A stretch of 64,000 nucleotides of DNA from Lachnospiraceae bacterium (GCA_021205755.1 JAJPWX010000110.1:19389-83388), one strand, 5' to 3'; shown: positions 1 through 9,556, counted from the first letter of the stretch. Numbers and translations are program-made. Notes: a model not told the origin generated them from the sequence alone.

Positions 1-39
1 TGAAGGCTAAGTAAAAGCAGGCGGAAGGGAGTGATATTC

Positions 40-1170
40 TTGAGGCTGCCAAATGGATACGGAAGCGTCGTTAAACTGTCCGGAAAGCGAAGGAAGCCTT
101 ATATGGCAAGGGTGACTATCGGCTGGGAATTAGACGAAGCATCTGGGAAAGCTTCCCAGCAACGTATTTCTCTTGGGACATTTGCCACCAAAAAGGAAGC
201 TTTAGAGGCTTTGGGTGAATACAGTGCAAACCCTTATGACATTCAGAAAGAAGATATCACCCTTTCTGAATTATACCAGAAGTGGACCGAGGCATATTTC
301 CCAACTCTAAACGGAAAATCATCTGAACGCACAATTACCTCCGCATGGAAGTACTGCAAGCCTTTGCACAATATGCGGGCAAAGGACATTCGTGCGCGGC
401 ACATAAAGGGAATTATCGACGATGCCTATATAATCAAAACTTCCGGTGCCAATGCAGGCCAGAAAGTAATGGCTTCTCCGTCAACAAAAGGGCGCATCAA
501 GTCTCTATTTAATCTGATGCTGGATTTTGCTGTAGAATATGAAATCATTGATAAGAATTATGCCAGGACATTTGACCTGTCTACAGACATCATCAAAGAA
601 AAGGAAGCTGCTACCAGATGTCATATTTCATTCAGTGAAAAAGAAATGGAAATTTTATGGACAAACGTAGACGAAGTTCGATTTGTTGACTGGATTTTAA
701 TTCAGTGCTATATGGGCTGGAGGCCGCAGGAACTTGCGCTTTTAAAGTTGGAAGATGTCGATCTTGAGAAACAATGCATAACAGGTGGTATGAAGACTGA
801 TGCTGGTAGGAATCGTACAGTTCCTATACATCATCGCATAAAGAATCTAGTGGAAAAAAATTATCGAGTTGCACTCGAACTTGGAAGCGACCGTTTACTG
901 AATGACCCTGATGCTGTCAAAGGCGGAATGAAGATCACCTATGACAAATATGCAAATCGTTTTGATAAAGTTATTCACACACTCAATCTCATGGAAGACC
1001 ATAGGGCACACGATCCGAGAAAGACTTTTATCACAATGGCGAAAAAGGCTGGTGTTGACGAATACACAATAAAAAGGCTTGTCGGTCACCGCATCGTAGA
1101 TGTAACCGAAAATGTCTATACAGAGCGTGATCTTGAATGGCTAAGAAGCGAACTCGAAAAAATACAGTAG
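40..1170 (+). CDS. Tyrosine-type site-specific integrase (ICE/prophage-type)
   Basis: ORF 31..1170; likely TTG start at 40 (MRLPNGYGSVVKLSGKRRKPY) behind GGAAGGGA. C-terminal tyrosine-recombinase motifs: GWRPQELALLKLEDVD, HDPRKTFITMAKKAGVDEYTIKRLVGH, VYTERD. Confidence 0.93.
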   Translation: MRLPNGYGSVVKLSGKRRKPYMARVTIGWELDEASGKASQQRISLGTFATKKEALEALGEYSANPYDIQKEDITLSELYQKWTEAYFPTLNGKSSERTITSAWKYCKPLHNMRAKDIRARHIKGIIDDAYIIKTSGANAGQKVMASPSTKGRIKSLFNLMLDFAVEYEIIDKNYARTFDLSTDIIKEKEAATRCHISFSEKEMEILWTNVDEVRFVDWILIQCYMGWRPQELALLKLEDVDLEKQCITGGMKTDAGRNRTVPIHHRIKNLVEKNYRVALELGSDRLLNDPDAVKGGMKITYDKYANRFDKVIHTLNLMEDHRAHDPRKTFITMAKKAGVDEYTIKRLVGHRIVDVTENVYTERDLEWLRSELEKIQ

Positions 1171-1193
1171 CCCTTGTGGCTGCTGTTTTTTTT
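1165..1193 (+). terminator. Rho-independent terminator of integrase
   Basis: CAGTAGCC-CTTGT-GGCTGCTG followed by 8 T; overlaps the stop codon. Confidence 0.75.
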
Positions 1194-1216
1194 GCCAATT
1201 TATAGTATACATTTTT

Positions 1217-1263
1217 GTTACCTGCGGCTTGTTACCTGTATGTTACCTGTACGTTACCTGCGG
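1217..1263. repeat. Four GTTACCTG direct repeats downstream of integrase (possible recombinase arm sites)
   Basis: GTTACCTG at 1217, 1231, 1242 and 1253; the last three have 11-bp spacing. Confidence 0.7.
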
Positions 1264-1320
1264 AGGAAATCCCACGACATCCCACAACGTTTTCATAATT
1301 GATTCCATTCCGAAACTTCT

Positions 1321-1361
1321 AAAAGAAAAAGTGCCGCAAACCCTTGAATTTGCGGCACTTT
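1321..1361 (-). terminator. Terminator of the GGGtGRT gene
   Basis: AAAGTGCCGCAAA...TTTGCGGCACTTT, 13-bp perfect stem, followed on the minus strand by TTTTCTTTT. Confidence 0.8.
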
Positions 1362-1396
1362 CTGAGTTGTTTCTATTTTCGAAGAAAAAATATACT

Positions 1397-2407
1397 TTAG
1401 AATTTACCAGCCTGAGCTGCTTCCTCAATAGACACTGCAACCGCTACCGTCATGCCGACCATCGGGTTGTTGCCCGCGCCGATCAGACCCATCATCTCTA
1501 CGTGCGCCGGTACGGATGAAGAGCCCGCGAACTGCGCGTCAGAGTGCATACGGCCAAGGGTATCGGTGAAGCCATAGGAAGCCGGGCCTGCCGCCATGTT
1601 GTCCGGATGAAGGGTACGGCCTGTGCCGCCGCCGGATGCCACGGAGAAGTACTTCTTGCCTGCTTCGATACGCTCTTTCTTGTAGGTACCAGCTACCGGA
1701 TGCTGGAAACGGGTCGGGTTCGTAGAGTTACCGGTGATGGAAACGTCTACGTTCTCTTTCCACATGATCGCTACGCCTTCCGGAACGCTGTTCGCGCCGT
1801 AGCAGTTTACCTTGCCGCGAAGGCCATCCGAGTAGGATTTGCGGAATACTTCCTCTACCTTATTGGTGTACGGATCGTATTTTGTCTCTACATATGTAAA
1901 GCCGTTGATTCTGGAAATGATCTGTGCAGCATCCTTGCCAAGACCGTTCAGGATGACACGGAGCGGTTTCTGACGAACCTTGTTCGCTTTCTCAGCGATG
2001 CCGATGGCACCCTCTGCTGCCGCGAAGGACTCATGGCCAGCGAGGAATGCGAAGCACTCGGTATCCTCCTCCAGGAGCATCTTACCAAGGTTGCCATGGC
2101 CTAAGCCTACCTTACGGGTATCTGCTACAGAGCCCGGGATGCAGAAGGACTGCAGGCCCTCGCCGATGGCTGCCGCTGCGTCTGCTGCCTTGCGGCAATT
2201 CTTCTTGATTGCGATGGCTGCGCCTACAGTGTATGCCCAGCAGGCATTCTCAAAGCAGATCGGCTGAATGCCTTTGATCTGGTTGTAAACATCCAGTCCG
2301 GCGTCTTTTGTGATTTTCTCTGCTTCCTCAATGGAAGCGATTCCATAACTGTTCAGTACGGAATTGATCTTGTCAATTCTTCTCTCATATGATTCAAATA
2401 AAGCCAT
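1397..2407 (-). CDS. GGGtGRT family protein (function unknown)
   Basis: Contains the SGGGTGRTLHPDNMAAGPASYGFTDTLGRMHSDAQFAGSSS block that names the family; paired with a NifU-like gene. Confidence 0.88.
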   Translation of the reverse strand: MALFESYERRIDKINSVLNSYGIASIEEAEKITKDAGLDVYNQIKGIQPICFENACWAYTVGAAIAIKKNCRKAADAAAAIGEGLQSFCIPGSVADTRKVGLGHGNLGKMLLEEDTECFAFLAGHESFAAAEGAIGIAEKANKVRQKPLRVILNGLGKDAAQIISRINGFTYVETKYDPYTNKVEEVFRKSYSDGLRGKVNCYGANSVPEGVAIMWKENVDVSITGNSTNPTRFQHPVAGTYKKERIEAGKKYFSVASGGGTGRTLHPDNMAAGPASYGFTDTLGRMHSDAQFAGSSSVPAHVEMMGLIGAGNNPMVGMTVAVAVSIEEAAQAGKF

Positions 2408-2426
2408 TTTGTCACACCTCCTTTAC

Positions 2427-3119
2427 TCACTCTTTGCGCGGATCAATAATCTTCACTGCATCAGCTACACGGCCATACTGACCTTTCGCCTTTTCCCATG
2501 CAGTGTTCGGATCGTCGCCTTTTTTGATGAAATCTGTCATCTTGCCAAGGCTGACAAACTGATAACCAATGATCTCATCATCTGCGTCAAGAGCGATGCC
2601 GGTTACATAGCCTTCTGCCATCTCCAGATAACGCGGGCCTTTCTTCAGTGTGCCATACATGGTGCCGACCTGAGAGCGAAGTCCCTTTCCAAGATCCTCC
2701 AGACCAGCGCCTACCGCCAGACCGTCCTCTGAGAACGCCGACTGAGATCTGCCGTATACGATCTGTAAAAACAGCTCTCTCATAGCTGTATTAATTGCAT
2801 CACAGACAAGGTCTGTGTTCAGTGCCTCCAGAACCGTAAGTCCCGGAAGGATTTCTGCTGCCATTGCCGCAGAGTGCGTCATTCCGGAGCAGCCGATCGT
2901 CTCAACCAGAGCTTCCTGGATCACGCCATCCTTAATATTCAGGCTCAGCTTGCAGGCACCCTGCTGCGGTGCGCACCAGCCTACGCCATGTGTAAAGCCA
3001 GAGATGTCTTTGATCTCTTTTGCCTGTACCCATTTTGCTTCTTCCGGAATCGGAGCGGCGCCATGATGGACTCCCTGCGCCACTGGGCACATTTCTTCTA
3101 CTTCTCGTGAATAAATCAT
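2427..3119 (-). CDS. Iron-sulfur cluster assembly scaffold (NifU N-like) protein
   Basis: GWCAPQQGACKLSLNIKDGVIQEALVETIGCSGMTHSAAMAAEIL resembles NifU/IscU-like scaffolds; adjacent to the GGGtGRT gene. Confidence 0.8.
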   Translation of the reverse strand: MIYSREVEEMCPVAQGVHHGAAPIPEEAKWVQAKEIKDISGFTHGVGWCAPQQGACKLSLNIKDGVIQEALVETIGCSGMTHSAAMAAEILPGLTVLEALNTDLVCDAINTAMRELFLQIVYGRSQSAFSEDGLAVGAGLEDLGKGLRSQVGTMYGTLKKGPRYLEMAEGYVTGIALDADDEIIGYQFVSLGKMTDFIKKGDDPNTAWEKAKGQYGRVADAVKIIDPRKE

Positions 3120-3221
3120 TGTCTTACTCCTTTCGGTAAAAATATAAATATGAAACGATAAAATCGTTTACACGCAGCCATCACACTCTGCATACGCAAA
3201 ACTGTCATAGCTACTTTATTC

Positions 3222-3270
3222 GTAACAGTTCAGAACAGCATCGCTGTGGCCTGCTGTTCTGAGTAGTTAC
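3222..3270. repeat. 49-bp palindromic element (short form of the GTAAC...GAACAGCA family)
   Basis: GTAACAGTTCAGAACAGCA-TCGCTGTGGCC-TGCTGTTCTGAGTAGTTAC; 19-bp arms, 16/19 complementary. Confidence 0.8.
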
Positions 3271-3325
3271 ATTTATTCTCATAAAGCGGCGGATAAATCC
3301 ATCCCGCTTATAAGCATAGCAAATA

Positions 3326-4342
3326 TCAGTCATTATACCCATTCGGGTTCATCGACTGCCATCTCCAGCTGTCCGCACACATTTCATCAATGCCATACTG
3401 CGCTTCCCAGCCCAACTCCTCTTTTGCCTTCGTCGGATCCGCATAACAGGTCGCGATATCGCCCGCGCGGCGCGGCTTGATTTCATAAGGAAGTGTTTTG
3501 CCGCAGGCTTTTTCAAATGCGTGAAGCACCTGCAGAACGCTGTAGCCTTTCCCGGTGCCGAGATTGTAAATGCGAACCGCCGGCTCGTCGTCAAACTTCT
3601 TCATCGCTTTGACATGACCGTTTGCCAAATCCACCACATGGATGTAGTCGCGCACACCCGTGCCGTCCGGTGTATCATAGTCATCGCCAAATACGCCCAG
3701 CTTTTCCAGCTTGCCGACCGCCACCTGCGCGATGTATGGCACGAGATTGTTCGGAATTCCTTTCGGATCCTCACCGATGATGCCAGCCTTGTGCGCGCCA
3801 ATCGGATTAAAATAGCGCAGCAGCACCACGTTCCACTCCGGGTCGGACACATGCAGGTCCGTCAGAATCTGCTCCAGCATCCCCTTCGTCTGTCCATACG
3901 GATTTGTAATCTGTCCTTTCGGACAGTCCTCCGTGATCGGCACAAATGCCGGATCCCCGTAAACAGTAGCTGAAGAACTGAAGATAATTTTCTTTACGCC
4001 ATGGTTCCTCATAACGTCGCAGAGCGTCAGGGTACCGGTGATATTATTGTGATAGTATTCGAGCGGCTTGCGCACCGACTCGCCAACTGCCTTGTATCCG
4101 GCAAAATGTATCACGGAGTCAATCGATTCCTTTTCAAAAATCGCATTCACCGCTTCACGATCCAGCATATCCGCATTATAAAAAGAAATCTTTTTCCCTG
4201 TGATCTGTTCTACCCGTTCAATTGCCTTTTCATTGGAATTATAAAGATTGTCCATCACGACAACGTCGTATCCATTATTCAGAAGCTCCACACACGTATG
4301 GCTGCCGATATAACCGGCTCCGCCCGTTACCAATACTGCCAT
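3326..4342 (-). CDS. galE: UDP-glucose 4-epimerase
   Basis: MAVLVTGGAGYIGSHTCVELL, SSSATVYGDP, YGQTK, full-length GalE. Confidence 0.95.
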   Translation of the reverse strand: MAVLVTGGAGYIGSHTCVELLNNGYDVVVMDNLYNSNEKAIERVEQITGKKISFYNADMLDREAVNAIFEKESIDSVIHFAGYKAVGESVRKPLEYYHNNITGTLTLCDVMRNHGVKKIIFSSSATVYGDPAFVPITEDCPKGQITNPYGQTKGMLEQILTDLHVSDPEWNVVLLRYFNPIGAHKAGIIGEDPKGIPNNLVPYIAQVAVGKLEKLGVFGDDYDTPDGTGVRDYIHVVDLANGHVKAMKKFDDEPAVRIYNLGTGKGYSVLQVLHAFEKACGKTLPYEIKPRRAGDIATCYADPTKAKEELGWEAQYGIDEMCADSWRWQSMNPNGYND

Positions 4343-4582
4343 TTTCTCCTCCTTAACCAATGTCATAAGCTGCGGTTGGCCCCGCTGGTTCTATCTGGTC
4401 GTCTCCCATGATACACTTTTCTCTCTGTTTTGTAAACCGAAAAATACGTTCGTTCCGCGAAAAAAAGCAAAACTCCTGCAAAAATCCCATAGAAAACAGC
4501 TGTGCGAAACCCTGTTTCTATGATATACTGAAAACGCAGATTGCTTTCCAGATCACGTTCATCAAAATCGAAAGGAGTCCTT

Positions 4583-5653
4583 ATGTTCCAATATATATAT
4601 CTATCAGTTAAGGAAAATGCCCATTCCCCTGTACGCCGTTTACTGCCGCTGATGCTTGCGGCTGCATTGCTTCTCCCATCTCTCCCGGTCTGCGCTGAAG
4701 AGGAAAAAACTTCAGAAACAGGCTTTTTTCTGGACACGGTGATCACCATCACGCTCTATGGAGATACCGATTCCACAGCCATGAATGGATGCTTTGACCT
4801 GTTAGATGAATACGAAAATATGCTCAGCCGCACCGTTGAAGGCAGCGATGTCTGGAATGTAAACCACAGCGGCGGCGAACCCACGGAAGTCAGCGAGGAG
4901 ACCGCATATCTGATCGAGACGGCTCTGTATTATTCTGAGCTCTCCGACGGCGCCTTTGATATCACAATCACACCGCTCGTAGAGCTCTGGGATGTGCAAA
5001 GCAAAGCCAGCCAGGTTTCCGAAGGTGAGACGACAGAGGAAGCACTGGCCTCCGGCCTGATTCCTTCTGATGAGGAGATTGAAGAGGCGCTTTTGCACAT
5101 TGATTATACAACAGTCTCCTGCGAAGGCACGACGGTTACTCTCTCTGACCCCGATGCAGAAATCGACCTCGGCGGCATCGCGAAAGGGTACATCGCGGAT
5201 TGTCTGGAGGAATACCTGCTTTCCGCTGGGATTGAGAGCGCTCTGATTAATCTCGGAGGCAACGTGCAGACCGTCGGCACGAAACCGGATGGCAGCAGCT
5301 GGAAAATCGGTATCCAGAAACCCTTCGGCGGGAGTTCGGATATCATAACGGTAGTGGAATGTACCGGTGAATCGGTTGTCACCTCCGGCACCTATGAGCG
5401 ATATTTTGAGGTGGACGGGATCATTTATCATCACATTCTCGACCCGAATACCGGATATCCAGCGGACAACGGGCTTGTCAGTGTCACAATCCTGGCTGAC
5501 TCCTCGACCATCTGCGACGCCCTCAGCACGACCTGCTTCGTCCTCGGCCTGGAAGATGGCCTGGATCTGATCGAATCCATTGACGGCGTAGAAGCCCTGT
5601 TTATCACAGAAGACGAGACCATGTACCGCACAAGCGGATTCCCCGAAGATTGA
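4583..5653 (+). CDS. apbE: FAD:protein FMN transferase, exported
   Basis: ApbE motifs DLGGIAKGYIAD, INLGGNVQTVG, HHILDPNTGYPA; signal-like N-terminus; RBS AAAGGAG upstream of ATG 4583. Confidence 0.9.
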   Translation: MFQYIYLSVKENAHSPVRRLLPLMLAAALLLPSLPVCAEEEKTSETGFFLDTVITITLYGDTDSTAMNGCFDLLDEYENMLSRTVEGSDVWNVNHSGGEPTEVSEETAYLIETALYYSELSDGAFDITITPLVELWDVQSKASQVSEGETTEEALASGLIPSDEEIEEALLHIDYTTVSCEGTTVTLSDPDAEIDLGGIAKGYIADCLEEYLLSAGIESALINLGGNVQTVGTKPDGSSWKIGIQKPFGGSSDIITVVECTGESVVTSGTYERYFEVDGIIYHHILDPNTGYPADNGLVSVTILADSSTICDALSTTCFVLGLEDGLDLIESIDGVEALFITEDETMYRTSGFPED

Positions 5654-5668
5654 AAGGACGCACAAAAC

Positions 5669-6916
5669 ATGCTCCATGAAATACAGCCTTTAAATAAAGA
5701 AGAAATACAGCTGATCGAGGGAATAGAGTTCCGCTCAATCCTAATGGAAAGGATTCCATCCCAGGAGCAAGCCCCAAAAAGCGCTGCTTCTGCTCTCTTT
5801 TTTGATATTGAGACAACTGGTCTATCCGCGGACAGATCCTTTGTCTTTCTGATCGGCTGCATCTGCTGTGAAGAGGGAAAATGGAACCGCCATCAGTTCT
5901 GTATCCGCCTGGTACAAGAAGAGAGCCTCCTGCTCTCTTCCTTTTTCGAGATCACCAAAAAAGCCCGTTTCCTGGTTCATTTTAACGGCAATACCTTTGA
6001 CATCCCTTTTATTGAGAAACGAGCTGCCGCAAATGGGCTTTGTTCTTGCTTTGATGGCCTGCTCTCCATAGACCTCTATCAGCACTTCCGTCCGTTGCGC
6101 AAGATTCTGAATCTTCCACATATGAATCAGAGCTTCCTGGAAAAATACATTGGATGGGAGCGGGAAGATACGCTTAGCGGAAAAGAAGTCGTTTCCCTGT
6201 TCTGGAACTATGCGTCCTCACCAGAAACAGCCATAGAAAAGACGCTCTCCCCTGCCGCCCCCGACATCAATGACACTTCCACGGAGCAAACCGCAGAACT
6301 GCTTCTGCTTAGGCACAACCGCGATGATCTTCTTGGCATGCTGCAGATTCTGAAACTTGAAGCATACTGTATGCTTTTTTCCGGTCAAGATTCCATGTTT
6401 CAAACAATCTCTGTATCAGATTCGCATTCTGCGCTGCAGTTCCATTTTACCACAGCTCTGCCGCTGCCCCACCCGCTGCAGCTGACAAGGCCAGTTTTCA
6501 AAAAGGAAGAAAACAGCCCAGTCCTGACACTGTCCGTAAACGCCTCATCCGGAAACCTCACTGTTCCCATTTTCTGCGAAACGCTCCGTTATTACATTCC
6601 GGATTATAAAAATTATTATTACCTTCCCCTGGAGCAACAGGCGATTCACAAAAGCGTCGCCTCCTATGTTGCCAAAGAATACCGTGTTCCCGCTAAGCCT
6701 GATACCTGTTATGTAGAAAAGACAGGACTCTTTCTGCCGCTCCCGCAAAGCTTTCCGGCGTCAGATGATTTCGCTTTTCTAAAGGAAAAACTGATTTTTC
6801 GTGAAAGCTATGATGCAAAGCAGTTTTTCTTTGAATATACGGAAGGTACGGAACAACCGAAGGAGTTTTTGAGTTCCTACTGCAAAGCATGTCTTACTCT
6901 CATCTTTCGAGAATAA
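5669..6916 (+). CDS. RNase H-like domain (YprB-type) exonuclease-like protein
   Basis: FFDIETTGLSADRSFVFLIG, LVHFNGNTFDIPFIE, HNRDDLLGMLQI: DEDD-type exonuclease motifs. Confidence 0.8.
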   Translation: MLHEIQPLNKEEIQLIEGIEFRSILMERIPSQEQAPKSAASALFFDIETTGLSADRSFVFLIGCICCEEGKWNRHQFCIRLVQEESLLLSSFFEITKKARFLVHFNGNTFDIPFIEKRAAANGLCSCFDGLLSIDLYQHFRPLRKILNLPHMNQSFLEKYIGWEREDTLSGKEVVSLFWNYASSPETAIEKTLSPAAPDINDTSTEQTAELLLLRHNRDDLLGMLQILKLEAYCMLFSGQDSMFQTISVSDSHSALQFHFTTALPLPHPLQLTRPVFKKEENSPVLTLSVNASSGNLTVPIFCETLRYYIPDYKNYYYLPLEQQAIHKSVASYVAKEYRVPAKPDTCYVEKTGLFLPLPQSFPASDDFAFLKEKLIFRESYDAKQFFFEYTEGTEQPKEFLSSYCKACLTLIFRE

Positions 6917-7022
6917 TCTTTGTGCGTCAGATGCGTATTACGAAGCAATCATGTACCTATGCATCTGTGCGCAGCAATTCTATCCGAAAGGAAAGCTCGA
7001 AGGACTTTCCATTTAGAAAAAA

Positions 7023-7052
7023 AGAGGAAAGGCATCCTATGTCCCTTCCTCT
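7023..7052 (-). terminator. Terminator after rpsA
   Basis: AGAGGAA...TTCCTCT stem; on the minus strand followed by TTTTTTT. Confidence 0.7.
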
Positions 7053-7083
7053 CTTCTGCTATCATTCATTCTTTCTGAATCAA

Positions 7084-8214
7084 TTATTCCTCAGAAGTCT
7101 CAGCAACCGGTGCTTCATCCTCTACAGGAGCTTCCTCTTCTGCCGGTGCCTGTACAGGCGCCTGATTCTCGATTGCCTTCATGCTCAGGCTGATCTTGTG
7201 ATCCTCGCCGTTGAAATCGACAACCTTTGCCTCAATCATCTGACCAACCTTCAGAATATCGGACGGCTTATTCACATGATTGTGTGAGATCTGAGAAACA
7301 TGAAGCAGCGCATCTACGCCCGGCTCAAGCTCGATAAACGCGCCAAAGTCAGTCATTCTGGCAACTCTGCCCTCTACAATAGTGTCTCTCGCATACTTCT
7401 CACCAGCAGTCAGCCACGGATTCTGATCTGCAAACTTCAGGCTGAGTGCAATCTTGCTGCCATTGATATCCTTGATCAGAACAGTCAGCTTCTGTCCTAC
7501 CTTGAAGACCTTCTTCGGGTTCTCTACATGTCCCCAGGACATCTCAGAGATATGAAGCAGACCATCTGCTCCGCCCAGATCAACAAACGCACCAAAATCA
7601 GTTACGTTCTTCACAACACCATCTACCACATCGCCCGGCTGGATACGCTCGAAGAGCTCCTTCTGCATCTGCTCCTTCCGAGCTACCAGAATCTGCTTGC
7701 GATCACCAATGATGCGTCTTCTTCTTGGATTAAACTCCGTAATAATAAACTCGATTTCCTGGCCGGCATACTTCTCAAGATTCTTCTCATAAGTATCGGA
7801 AACAAGGCTCGCCGGGATAAAAACTCTCGTCCCCTCTACGACAACACTGAGTCCGCCTGTCAGCACCTGTACAACCGGTGCTGTAAGTACTTCCTGAGAG
7901 TTAAACGCTTCTTCCAGTCTCTTGTTTCCCTTCTCGGCAGCGAGACGTTTGTAGGTAAGAACAACCTGGCCGTCGCCATCGTTCACCTTCAAAACCTTCG
8001 CCTCCATTTTGTCATTCACCTGGACAAGATTTCGAAGGTCCACATTTGATTCGTTTGTGTATTCGCTTCTGGTAATAATTCCGTCTGCTTTATATCCAAT
8101 GTTAAGGATGATTTCATCTTCCTTGACATCAATCACAGTCCCTTCGACTACCTCCCCATTATGAATTGTTTTGAATGATTCATCCAGCATTTGATCAAAA
8201 CTCATTTCTGACAT
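7084..8214 (-). CDS. rpsA: 30S ribosomal protein S1 (four S1 domains)
   Basis: S1 repeats such as GDVVDGVVKNVTDFGAFVDLGGADGLLHISEMSW; start MSEMSFDQML at 8214. Confidence 0.9.
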   Translation of the reverse strand: MSEMSFDQMLDESFKTIHNGEVVEGTVIDVKEDEIILNIGYKADGIITRSEYTNESNVDLRNLVQVNDKMEAKVLKVNDGDGQVVLTYKRLAAEKGNKRLEEAFNSQEVLTAPVVQVLTGGLSVVVEGTRVFIPASLVSDTYEKNLEKYAGQEIEFIITEFNPRRRRIIGDRKQILVARKEQMQKELFERIQPGDVVDGVVKNVTDFGAFVDLGGADGLLHISEMSWGHVENPKKVFKVGQKLTVLIKDINGSKIALSLKFADQNPWLTAGEKYARDTIVEGRVARMTDFGAFIELEPGVDALLHVSQISHNHVNKPSDILKVGQMIEAKVVDFNGEDHKISLSMKAIENQAPVQAPAEEEAPVEDEAPVAETSEE

Positions 8215-9049
8215 GTTTTGATACCTCCTCAATCAATTTATTTGGGGTCGATGCCCCTGCTGTAATGCCTACGCAGCCCATGGATGGCAATAGTCGAATA
8301 TCCAAATCTTTCATAGTTTGTATATATAAAGTATTTGCACATTCCGTCTTGCATATCTCAAACAACTTACGTGTATTCGAGCTATGGGTACCTCCTATCA
8401 CGATCATACAATCCGCTCTGCTCGCTATCGTGCGGGCTTCCGACTGACGTTCCTCAGTCGCGCTGCATATCGTACACATGACATCTGTAGTATCATAACG
8501 CATTTTTAAAATAATTTCAACTAATTTATCAAATTTCTTGTAATTAAATGTCGTTTGCGAGACGACGGAAAGCGGCTTTGCTGACAGTGGACGGAATTTC
8601 TCCGCCTCTTCCTCCGTACCGATCACCGTCACCGGCCCGTCTGCCCATCCTTTGATTCCCTCAACCTCCGGATGGCCGTCATTTCCGATGATCACAATTT
8701 CACTGCCGGCCGCGCTGCGCTCCTCTACAATCCGATGAATCTTCTTGACAAATGGACAGGTCGCATCAACCATCTGCAGACCATTCTTTTCAATCAGCGT
8801 ATAAATTCTCCGCGGTACACCGTGGGAGCGAATAATGACCGTTCCTTCCTTCACCCGGCATAGTTCCTCTTCGCCGTTAATAACCTGAACGCCTTTTTCG
8901 GAAAGTTCGCGGACGACCTCTTCATTATGAATAATCGGACCATATGTATAAATAGGTTTCTGGCCTTCCTCGATCTGGCGGTACACCTGATCAACAGCGC
9001 GTTTTACCCCAAAACAGAAGCCGGCCGTTTTTGCGACAACTACTTCCAT
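8195..9049 (-). CDS. ispH: 4-hydroxy-3-methylbut-2-enyl diphosphate reductase
   Basis: AKTAGFCFGVKRAVD, YTYGPIIHNEEVV, DATCPFVKKIH, GGTHSSNTRKL, GITAGASTP. Confidence 0.95.
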   Translation of the reverse strand: MEVVVAKTAGFCFGVKRAVDQVYRQIEEGQKPIYTYGPIIHNEEVVRELSEKGVQVINGEEELCRVKEGTVIIRSHGVPRRIYTLIEKNGLQMVDATCPFVKKIHRIVEERSAAGSEIVIIGNDGHPEVEGIKGWADGPVTVIGTEEEAEKFRPLSAKPLSVVSQTTFNYKKFDKLVEIILKMRYDTTDVMCTICSATEERQSEARTIASRADCMIVIGGTHSSNTRKLFEICKTECANTLYIQTMKDLDIRLLPSMGCVGITAGASTPNKLIEEVSKHVRNEF

Positions 9050-9063
9050 ACAATTCTCCTGAC

Positions 9064-9453
9064 TCAACCGGCACATTCCGTATTTGACAGCAGCTCATCA
9101 TAAATCTCATCCGCCATCGCGTGTACATCTGCCCGCGGAATCTCTTTGCAAATGCTCTTCGCAAGCATGACAAGAAGCTGCTTACGCAGTTCTTCTTCTG
9201 TTCTCTCCCGATCTCCATTCAGCGCGATGACTGCGCCCCGTCTCCGATCAATCGACACAAAGCCCTCATCCCGCAGCACAGCATAAGCTTTATTTACCGT
9301 ATGCATATTAATACCGATATCGCCCGCCAGCTGCCGCACAGAAGGAAGCGGGTCACCTTCCCTGATCATGGATCTCGCAATTCCCAGCACGATCTGATTG
9401 CGAAGCTGCATATACAGTGCTTCTTCACTCTGGAAGTCTATCTCTATCAGCAT
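9064..9453 (-). CDS. GntR family (YtrA-like) transcriptional regulator
   Basis: ALYMQLRNQIVLGIARSMIREGDPLPSVRQLAGDIGINMHTVNKAYAVLRDEGF winged-helix motif. Confidence 0.9.
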   Translation of the reverse strand: MLIEIDFQSEEALYMQLRNQIVLGIARSMIREGDPLPSVRQLAGDIGINMHTVNKAYAVLRDEGFVSIDRRRGAVIALNGDRERTEEELRKQLLVMLAKSICKEIPRADVHAMADEIYDELLSNTECAG

Positions 9454-9556
9454 TTTTTCTCTCCTTTGTACCATTCTGCCTTCTTGGCAGGGCTTTTCGC
9501 GGTTTCCTGTACGTTCTCATACGGTCTTCGCAGCGAGTACGGAGACCTGTAGGTTA

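Noticed and set aside
1217-1263. GTTACCTG repeats as a CRISPR remnant
   Set aside because: Units are 8 bp with 11-14-bp spacing, far too short; they fit recombinase-site or iteron repeats better.
1229-1519. 96-aa + ORF downstream of the integrase
   Set aside because: Translates the GTTACCTG repeats and a terminator, then runs antisense into the GGGtGRT gene; no RBS.
4363-4752. 129-aa minus ORF over the apbE start
   Set aside because: Overlaps the well-supported apbE 5' end and galE promoter region; no homology evident.
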